64,000 bases of DNA from an uncultured Pseudomonadales bacterium (GTDB lineage: Bacteria > Pseudomonadota > Gammaproteobacteria > Pseudomonadales > Pseudohongiellaceae), in the NCBI GenBank assembly GCA_943789335.1, contig CALSTS010000003.1, positions 326,083 through 390,082 on the forward strand, given 5' to 3'. Position numbers and translations under genes: made by a program. This document shows, in pieces, positions 57,213-64,000 of this stretch (the stretch's first letter is position 1; every line of letters begins with the position of its first letter). Below the pieces are notes generated by a model that worked only from the letters and a program-made list of their open reading frames with translations, did no database searches and was not told where the DNA came from.

Positions 57213-57836
57213 ATGAATATGGGATCTGAACATACCAGTACTAATATTGTTTGGCATGAAAGTAGAGTCAGCCGCCAGTTTCGCCATGAAGCCTTTGGAC
57301 AACAGGGCTGCACCCTTTGGTTCACTGGACTGAGTGGTTCCGGCAAAAGCACACTGGCATTTACGCTGGAACATAAACTAATAGAGGCTGAATTTAAAAG
57401 TTATGTCTTAGATGGCGATAATATACGTCACGGCCTAAATAACAATTTGGGATTTAGCGATGAAGATCGTGAAGAAAATATCCGGCGAGTCGGTGAAGTC
57501 TCAAAGTTGTTTGCGGACGCTGGCTTAATCGTACTTTCCAGTTTTATTTCTCCCTTCAAACAGGACAGGCAACTGGTTAGAAAAATTCATGAGGACGCAG
57601 AATTAAACTTTATAGAAATATATATCGATACACCTCTCGCAATTTGTGAGGAGCGCGATCCTAAGCAACTATATGCCAAAGCAAGACGCGGTGAAATTCC
57701 TAACTTTACGGGCATTAGCTCACCTTATGAAGAGCCTGATAATGCTGAAATTATTATTCCTGTCACGTACACACCAGAACAAAGCTCTCAACATATTTTT
57801 GATTATTTAAAACAACACCAAATAATTAAGCCTTAA
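57213..57836 (+). CDS. cysC: adenylylsulfate kinase
   Basis: CysC phosphorylates adenylylsulfate to PAPS. The 207-residue protein has Walker A GLSGSGKST (39-47), the DGDNIRHGLNNNLGF segment and the FISPFKQDR motif. It has no fused sulfurylase and no cysD or cysN nearby, so it may serve sulfonation chemistry or assimilation encoded elsewhere. It is convergent with dinG, overlapping it by 11 bases. Confidence 0.92.
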   Translation: MNMGSEHTSTNIVWHESRVSRQFRHEAFGQQGCTLWFTGLSGSGKSTLAFTLEHKLIEAEFKSYVLDGDNIRHGLNNNLGFSDEDREENIRRVGEVSKLFADAGLIVLSSFISPFKQDRQLVRKIHEDAELNFIEIYIDTPLAICEERDPKQLYAKARRGEIPNFTGISSPYEEPDNAEIIIPVTYTPEQSSQHIFDYLKQHQIIKP

Positions 57837-59955
57837 ATATTTCACGTCGGTATGGAGGTAGAGCGTCAAGAATTAATGCTCCGTAGCGTCGGTTTAAAAG
57901 ACGCTCATCTAAAATAGATATTTTCCCTGTATCACTCTCGCTTCTCAATAAGCGACCACTAGCTTGAACCAGTTTCATAGCTGTCTCAGGGATAGAAATT
58001 TCAGAGAAAGGGTTTAAGCCCTGATCTTTCATCCACTGACCCAAAGTAACATCTATAGGGTCATCAGGCACTGAAAAGGGTAATTTTGCGATGATGACGT
58101 GAGTACAATATGTAGCAGGCAAGTCTATACCCTCACTCATACTAGCCAAACCAAAAATGGCACTACTTTCTCCTGCATCTATATTGCTTTTATGCAATGC
58201 AATTAGTTGCTGCTTAGGATAATCATCTTGCGACAGTATTTTCTCTCTAAAATCTTTTTCCAGGCCATCTAAAACATCCTGCATTTGTCTTCTGGAACTA
58301 AATAAAACAAGTCCTCCTTTATCATCAGCTAATAAATCAGGTAGACAGCTAATAATGGCTTGAGTGTGGGCTGAGCTGTCGCCAGCATCAAAACCTTTTT
58401 CCGGAATACGTAAAACACCTGCTTCCGCAAAATTAAACGGACTGCCAATACGGCAAAAATTACTTCCTTCGGGTAAGCCCGTCCGCATACTTAAAAAATC
58501 AAAACTATTAAGCGCGCTTAAGGTCGCGGAAGTCAGAACCGCTGCAAAGCATTCATTCCAAAGTTTTTCAGTTAAAGCCTCTGCTGCCAATATTGGGCTA
58601 CATGATAAACTGATCTCCAGTTCGTCTTGAATCTTACTGAAAGTCAGCCAACGAGCCTGTGGAACATCGCTGTTTGCATCTGGGTTAGCATAGTGAAACC
58701 AGAGCATAAGACTGGCTTCGCACCGGGCTTGAAGGCTCCCTAGACCTGGATACCAAGACTCAGCCAAAGCAGAATCAATTTCCCCACCTTGATTTTCCAT
58801 ACACTGCCGGATTCGATTAAGAATTTTATCCAGAGCTTGGCCAAGCTGAGAGAAACACAAATATAGAATGCCGCAAATTTCACGTAATTCAGGATCTACC
58901 ACTCCCCTTTCAAAAGTATGCTGGCTCTGTTTAAGGTCCGTCTGCATTTGCTCTGAGTGGTATTGTTCAAACATTAAAAAAGCTTCGTTCAATTTATGTC
59001 TTGTTTCTAGAGTTGCTGCATCAGCTTTTTCAAATAAAGCTTTTAGTTCTGAGCCTGCTTGTTGCTGTAATCGAGTAATTAGCTTCTTAGATTGATCCAA
59101 CCAATTAATGGAAGACCTGAGTTGCACAAAATGAGAAAAATGAGACAGTCCTTTTGCCGACAGATGATGAGCCTCATCAAAGATATAAATGACCTCAGAA
59201 GGGTGCGGTAAAATTGCCCCTCCTCCCAAGCTTAAATCTGCCAAAACCAAATCTTGATTGGCTATGATGCATTCACTTTGTTGAAGAAGTTGGCGGCTTT
59301 TGAAAAAGTAACAAGAATTAAAGTTTGAACAGCGACTACCTGAACATTGCCCATGCTCGACTGACACTCCTCGCCATTGTTGATTATCCAATGTTTCGGG
59401 CCAGTCATCTCTATCTCCTTGCCAACGTTTTCCATCCAAAGCATCCATCATATCCTGGTATATTTGCTTATCCAGCTTTGAAGGGTCTTCTAGCTCTAGG
59501 CCATACAAGTCTTGCATAGCCTCCTGACTACTATTAGTTCTGAGGATATTTTCCAGTTTAGAAAGACAGAGATAACGCCCCCTGCCCTTGGCTATTAGAC
59601 TGGAAAAATCCATATCAGTATTAGCTTTTAATTCTGGAATATCCTTGAACATTATCTGCTCTTGTAAGGCTACTGTTGCCGTTGCTATGACGACTTGTTT
59701 ACCTAAAGCTTTAGCTATCGGTAATACTGCAATTAGATAAGCTATGGTCTTGCCAGTACCTGTACCGGCTTCCACAACACAAAGTGCAGAAGAATCAGGG
59801 TCACGCTTACCATCTTCATCTAACTCGATAGCCGCAAGCGACTTAGCTATTTCAGCTATCATCAGTTTCTGGCCGTAGCGTGGTTTTAGTTTCCGGTTCT
59901 GAAGAAATTGGGAATAATAGGACTGAATGTCCTGTTTAACTTGGTCTGAAATCAT
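57826..59955 (-). CDS. dinG: ATP-dependent DNA helicase DinG
   Basis: DinG is an iron-sulfur-dependent 5'-3' helicase that removes R-loops and assists replication past transcription. The 709-residue protein has Walker A GTGTGKT (64-70), the four-cysteine cluster region (CLSKLEN ... CSGSRCSNFNSC), the DEAH box in FDEAHH, and a helicase C domain with SEGIDLPATY and QASGRLLRS. No LexA-like box stands out upstream. It begins 28 bases downstream of the acyltransferase C-terminal fragment. Confidence 0.94.
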   Translation of the reverse strand: MISDQVKQDIQSYYSQFLQNRKLKPRYGQKLMIAEIAKSLAAIELDEDGKRDPDSSALCVVEAGTGTGKTIAYLIAVLPIAKALGKQVVIATATVALQEQIMFKDIPELKANTDMDFSSLIAKGRGRYLCLSKLENILRTNSSQEAMQDLYGLELEDPSKLDKQIYQDMMDALDGKRWQGDRDDWPETLDNQQWRGVSVEHGQCSGSRCSNFNSCYFFKSRQLLQQSECIIANQDLVLADLSLGGGAILPHPSEVIYIFDEAHHLSAKGLSHFSHFVQLRSSINWLDQSKKLITRLQQQAGSELKALFEKADAATLETRHKLNEAFLMFEQYHSEQMQTDLKQSQHTFERGVVDPELREICGILYLCFSQLGQALDKILNRIRQCMENQGGEIDSALAESWYPGLGSLQARCEASLMLWFHYANPDANSDVPQARWLTFSKIQDELEISLSCSPILAAEALTEKLWNECFAAVLTSATLSALNSFDFLSMRTGLPEGSNFCRIGSPFNFAEAGVLRIPEKGFDAGDSSAHTQAIISCLPDLLADDKGGLVLFSSRRQMQDVLDGLEKDFREKILSQDDYPKQQLIALHKSNIDAGESSAIFGLASMSEGIDLPATYCTHVIIAKLPFSVPDDPIDVTLGQWMKDQGLNPFSEISIPETAMKLVQASGRLLRSESDTGKISILDERLLNRRYGALILDALPPYRREIFKA

Positions 59956-59982
59956 AAAAGGCCCTTTCAGACTCTGAGGTTT

Positions 59983-60447
59983 TTAAACAGATTTTGCAAT
60001 AACTGGATTTGCATACATGGCTAATAAATAAGGCCGTAACTTGGCGGGAATTTGTCCCAATCGAACGTCGAAATTAACTTTCAATTGTTCAATCTCAGCT
60101 TCAGTCTTATTAAACACTTTTGACAAGTCGATGTTTATTTCTAAATCTGGTTTAAGTTCAAAAAAAGCAAAATAATTACTCGGGTGTAGATGATAATTTT
60201 CAATTATTTGAGCATCTATAACAGCAGCAACTTCTTCCTCAGTCACTTCATTATCAAAATGCAAAGGTTCACCAAAAGCGACATGGATATCACCTTTATC
60301 CCCTATCATGCCAGCCAATATACTCTGTATATCTGAATTTTCATCTTTTTCAAATTTGCCTACTGTATCTAAAGAAAACAACTCTGCTGCCTTATATTCA
60401 TCACAGGGGTCCAGGCCATAAGAAATTGCGACCGGCACTATATGCAA
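59983..60447 (-). CDS. acyltransferase-like protein, C-terminal fragment (frameshifted)
   Basis: A 154-residue frame opening at a TTG. It continues the glycerolipid acyltransferase whose N-terminal part is at 60494-61135. The joining sequence reads in this frame without a stop back through the overlap (LHLSKRDKSEKNALTKGVNAL), so the two fragments were one gene. It includes VPVAISYGLDPCD and GDIHVAFGEPLHF segments. Confidence 0.75.
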   Translation of the reverse strand: MHIVPVAISYGLDPCDEYKAAELFSLDTVGKFEKDENSDIQSILAGMIGDKGDIHVAFGEPLHFDNEVTEEEVAAVIDAQIIENYHLHPSNYFAFFELKPDLEINIDLSKVFNKTEAEIEQLKVNFDVRLGQIPAKLRPYLLAMYANPVIAKSV

Positions 60448-60493
60448 GGCATTAACCCCTTTAGTCAGCGCGTTTTTCTCACTTTTATCTCGC

Positions 60494-61135
60494 TTAGAAA
60501 GATGTAAACATTTTTATGATTGCTGATTCGGTTTTATCTAAGCCGTTTTTAGCGCGCCCCTCACGTTGAGCCAGCCAGACGTTTTCACCTTGATCGATAC
60601 AATAATGGATAAACGCAGATAATCGTTTACTTTCTTTTAACTTTTCTCGACCTTGTAATCCGCGTTTCACTAGAAAACTCTTATTGAGCCGCATTAAATC
60701 TGATAAAAAAGGCCTTTTTAATAAATTATCACCTATTGCAATCTGTAAGGTGTCAAAACCATGATGGTAAAGCATGTAATTAACCAAAGCAGGATCCATG
60801 GTGATATCCCTATGGTTACTGATAAACAAATAGGATGTCGATGAATCCAGTTTATCCAGCCCGGAATCGGTCAAGCTAGTAGTTGTTTTTTCAATTAAAT
60901 TATCAAGATATTTTTCAATAATTATCTGAACATCATGGATACTTTGAATATGAGCCGTTTCTTTTGCCAAATATTTTTGCACCAGTTTGCTGACTATGGC
61001 TGGAAACCAGGAATGCCATCGAGGATAACGGTATCTTGCGATAGCAGCACTAAATTCCGGATCAGCTAACAAGGAATCAACAACTTGCCTTACCTCATGG
61101 TCAAGATAAGGTCTGATATCTTCAAAATCTTGCAT
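60494..61135 (-). CDS. PlsC-like glycerolipid acyltransferase, N-terminal part (frameshifted)
   Basis: A 213-residue frame with the acyltransferase motif NHRDITMD (107-114) and a later NVWLAQREGRAKNG block, the catalytic and phosphate-binding regions of the family. It stops early at FTSF, while the +1-base frame continues as the fragment at 59983-60447. Deleting one T from the TTT run (60506-60508 on the plus strand) restores MLHLSKRD, a plausible reading. So this is either recently broken or carries a sequencing error. Confidence 0.8.
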   Translation of the reverse strand: MQDFEDIRPYLDHEVRQVVDSLLADPEFSAAIARYRYPRWHSWFPAIVSKLVQKYLAKETAHIQSIHDVQIIIEKYLDNLIEKTTTSLTDSGLDKLDSSTSYLFISNHRDITMDPALVNYMLYHHGFDTLQIAIGDNLLKRPFLSDLMRLNKSFLVKRGLQGREKLKESKRLSAFIHYCIDQGENVWLAQREGRAKNGLDKTESAIIKMFTSF

Positions 61136-61270
61136 ATGTAAGAAGGTGCCTTTGATTTTATCGTTGTCGTACTTTGAGCTGCATTTTAAAGCAGTGCAGC
61201 CCTAAAAGGAAAAAGGCTTTGTCACTCTTTTGAAAATACCTTGACATCAAAATACCCAGCTATAGAACAC

Positions 61271-62549
61271 TTAAACAGTCATCCATAGATTAATGCTTTT
61301 ATCAGGAAAAAAAATTGTTCTTGGATTTCCACGATCAACAAGCATGCTAAAAAGCAACAAACATATGACCAACATAACCTTGGTATACCAGTTGTTAACA
61401 TATTCACCTAACCACCGCCTTGCGCTATTCATATAAAGCAATAAGCCTGCTAGTAAGTGGCATAAAAAACGCGCCTGTCACCGAATACATAATGATGACC
61501 CAGAATGGCCCTTCCTATTAATAACAGCAGCATAGGCACAAAGCATAGAGTAAATGAGGTACCCTCGGTAAGCGGGTGTTTTAGCAATACTTTCGGGAGA
61601 CTCCAGTAAATTTTTCTGGTCTCTTACATGATAGAAAAAGTTTGCAAAAAGATAGGGCACGCCGTGCCAGACACCAATTATTGAGCTGAAAGCGGCTCCC
61701 CAAAACCCGACTAGGAAAGATCCATTTACCTGGCTCACCTAATACCGGGGACTAATTCTTCCGCGATGGTAAGGGCTATTCCCGTCCCCGTCGCAGTCTT
61801 CCGCGTTAGCCCCTGCAGCAACCAGTATAATCGCAATTCCAAATAGCCCGGTTAGGCCATAAGCAACGGCCAAATCAAGCCGCATCGTGCCCATTTTTTC
61901 TTTGCCGTGCCAGCCCGCCTCCTGCATCCAATAGGAGTAGCTCATCACAGTAACGCTGCCACCAACGCCACCAATGACCCCAAATACAAACACCATGCTG
62001 CCACTCAGGTAGAGTTTCGGTACAAAAATGCCTGTGAGTAACTCTGTGACTAGGCGGCATAAGCATTCATGGCACAGAAAAATATACAGACGAACATCAC
62101 GCCAATAAATATTTTCATTATATGCTCTAGAAAGAAATAGCCACCATTCCAAACCAGAACCAGCGCTATCACGCCATGAATTATGCTCCAGGCTTGCACT
62201 GAAATATTTGGGAAAAATGTATTTGCGACTATGCCTGTTGCCGACATCATGGCGGCGGCTACCATGACCGTCCAAAACAGCAAATATGCAGTAAAATACC
62301 AGGTCAGAATCTTGGGCAGATCATCTATCCAGCCTTCTAGTAAGGTTCTGCCCGTGACCAGTTGCCAGCGTCCAATGCCTTCATTCAAGGCAAAATTTTA
62401 ACACGCTGCCGATAACAACTGCCCACAACAGGGTGGTCCCGTAATTCGCGCCTGCTGCGGAGGCTGCAACAATATCACCCCCGCCTAGACCCGTTGCCGC
62501 TACTACCAAGCCTGGGCCGGTTTTGTGATAGATTTCCTTTAGATTCATT
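61271..62549 (-). pseudogene. Nramp-family divalent metal transporter, multiply frameshifted
   Basis: About 1.28 kb (roughly 426 codons) shows Nramp-type sequence in pieces: MNLKEIYHKTGPGLVVAATGLGGGD at the start, NEGIGRWQLVTG, YFTAYLLF, GGVGGSVTVMSYSYWMQEAGW, TMRLDLAVAYGLTGLFG, FLVGFWGA, AYRGYL and a final transmembrane stretch. Each piece is well conserved but in a different frame from the next, with about five breaks. Removing one T from a TTTT run near 62405 restores KFALNEG at the first break. Nramp proteins import manganese or iron with protons. Confidence 0.8.
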
Positions 62550-62563
62550 CGGGTTTCTATTCC

Positions 62564-64000
62564 CTAACTCTCTGCACAAAGTGCTCTAATATACTGGCTA
62601 AGCTGTTCTAGCAACAGCGCTTGTTGTGGATTTGCATCATTCCTTTTTTCGATAGATAGTTTCATTAGCTTGTCCTTAACGCGAGATCCTTCCATCCGCT
62701 TGGCTCTTCCAATAGTTTCTCTCGGCAATATTGTACGCCATCGTTGCGACTCTTCTTCAGCTAACAGGTCTGGATAATTGCGACATCGATACCGAAACAG
62801 CATCTCGGGCAGGCGGCCGTCATGGAAATCCAAACGCTGGATGCCCTAATTCCTCAGGCATGTGCTGCCGAATTTCGGCACACAGCGCTTTATCGTGACT
62901 ATCAAAGAAAGCCGCCACCATAGAGCATTAAATCTGGGTCTCGTTCCTGGCTTAAAATCTGGTTTAAAAACAGCAGCCAATTTTTCTTCCAGATCTGCTG
63001 TCTCGAGAATTTGCTGCCGATGCAGCTCACAGCGCTCGAGGTCTATCTGAAACCTTTCGGTAATTGTCATCGGTTAAGCACATTTAAAGGAGCTAGTGCT
63101 GGACATTTATTAATGTGCATCAGTTTTCAAAGCAACTCTTTCCACGCCGGCAGGAAGCTCAGCATTTGCCGTAAAGAGCCGCTCCTCTAATATCCATCAA
63201 CGCTTTCTTCCAGCCAGCTTTTAGGGTCTACGCTCAAATCGTAGACAATGATGCCGTTAGCGTTGCTAGGGTCCAATCAAAATTGGCATAACTACCGCCA
63301 TACAGCCTCTGCTAGCCGGGTACATCGAGGATATGTGTATCAAGGGCTGAGATGATGCCAAATTAAGCATAGGCAAGGATGCTGTTCTTCCTACGCTTAT
63401 TATAATAATAGTCATACAACTTTGGCTGCTTGTCCTTAATTAACTTCGCGACGGCTATCGTTGCATAAACATCTGCCAAGGCATCATGGGCCCCCTCATG
63501 TGCAATATTATTGGCTTTGGTGAATTCTTCCAGCCTGAAACTCGGCGTGCCGTCTACTTTTGTTGGCCAGTTGAACCCTTCCGGCCTCAAGGCATAAGCT
63601 CATCCTGAGCAAATCAATAATATCCCAGCGCGAATTGCCATTTTTCCACTCCCTTTCATATGGGTCATAGAAACTGCGGTATAAGAGATGGCGAGTTACT
63701 TCATCATCAAAGCGTAAATTATTAAAGCCTGCCACACAGGTGTTGAGGTTCTGAAAATTCAGCAATGAATTTGGGCGCAGAACTCTGCCTCCGATAGGCC
63801 TTTTTCAAGCGCCTCCTGCGGAGCTGATCCCTGTAATTAAGCATGCTTCCGGATTTGGCAGTACATCAAGATGCAGCTCGACAATAGATAATCAATGGGT
63901 CATCAATGATGTTTAATGCCTCATCAGTGCGCACACCAGCAAACTGGCAGGCGCGATCTTGGCGAGGATCGCTACCGAAGGTTTCATAATCATGCCAATA
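62564..64000 (-). pseudogene. sbcB: exodeoxyribonuclease I, multiply frameshifted and cut by window edge
   Basis: The whole interval encodes ExoI sequence on the minus strand in pieces: WHDYETFGSDPRQDR (DEDD exonuclease core) at 63950-64000, LDVLPNPEACLITGI, NLRFDDEVTRHLLYRSFYDPYE, LRPEGFNWP, EGAHDALADVYATIA, HINKCPALAPL, TITERFQIDLERC and LFRYRCRNYP. There are at least six frame changes, yet catalytic residues are kept. The gene continues past the window edge. It ends 15 bases before the Nramp start. Confidence 0.82.

Overview
This window is chromosomal DNA of a marine-type gammaproteobacterium with a low to moderate G+C content (about 40%, judged by eye) and standard bacterial code. The gene set is gammaproteobacterial: the mrdA-rodA-rlpA-dacA-ybeD-lipB-lipA block, holA, an rnf cluster next to nth, RNase T with pyrC, bfd-bfr, grxD, dinG and class Ia nrdAB. 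From memory, the order metG ... rnf ... nth ... argG-pyrC-rnt ... bfd-bfr ... grxD ... argF-ABC ATPase resembles Pseudomonas, so most of the window looks like inherited core. Many secreted hydrolases and uncharacterised exported proteins, a molybdenum sulfite/sulfane dehydrogenase pair and orphan accessory genes point to a free-living aerobic heterotroph. I cannot name the family from sequence alone.

Layout. 0-8.6 kb: holA facing a minus-strand block for lipoate synthesis (lipA, lipB, ybeD) and cell elongation/peptidoglycan (dacA, rlpA, rodA, mrdA). 8.8-13.7 kb: a MacAB/TolC-like tripartite exporter whose adaptor gene is split by a frameshift. 13.9-16 kb: trpD (5' end probably damaged) and folD, separated by an 86-bp element that folds as a three-way junction. 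16-19.1 kb: a secreted protein with a CxxCH haem motif, and fhs. 19.2-24.7 kb: metG, a methyltransferase, sixA, two small zinc-ribbon proteins, a phosphopantetheinyl transferase and gloA. 24.7-30.5 kb: rnfA, rnfB, rnfD, rnfG, rnfE, nth and a CPA2-type antiporter.

30.6-36.4 kb is the accessory island: a SoxC/SoxD-like pair, exported proteins, a 35-residue membrane protein, an alpha/beta hydrolase and an M55 peptidase, punctuated by a family of short inverted repeats built on TGTCCGCT/AGCGGACA. 36.5-50.7 kb returns to core metabolism: argG, pyrC, rnt, an acyl-ACP synthetase, bfd-bfr, a hydrolase, an EamA/YkoF-like/PnuC transport operon, grxD, an orphan hydantoinase B, argD-argF and an ABC ATPase. 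50.7-51.6 kb is a long regulatory region for nrdAB with a DnaA box, an NrdR-like palindrome and five tandem 10-11-bp repeats. 51.6-61.1 kb: nrdA, nrdB, a coiled-coil protein, an exported cyclophilin, cysC, dinG and a frameshifted acyltransferase. 61.2-64 kb: an Nramp-family transporter and sbcB, both broken by many single-base frameshifts while their protein signal stays intact, which suggests poor sequence at a contig end or very recent decay.

The most interesting observation is the Rnf cluster. It has no separate rnfC. Instead rnfB is fused in frame to only the C-terminal two-cluster ferredoxin part and charged tail of RnfC. The FMN/NADH-binding part of RnfC is absent from the locus, which would make an Rnf complex without its usual NADH module.
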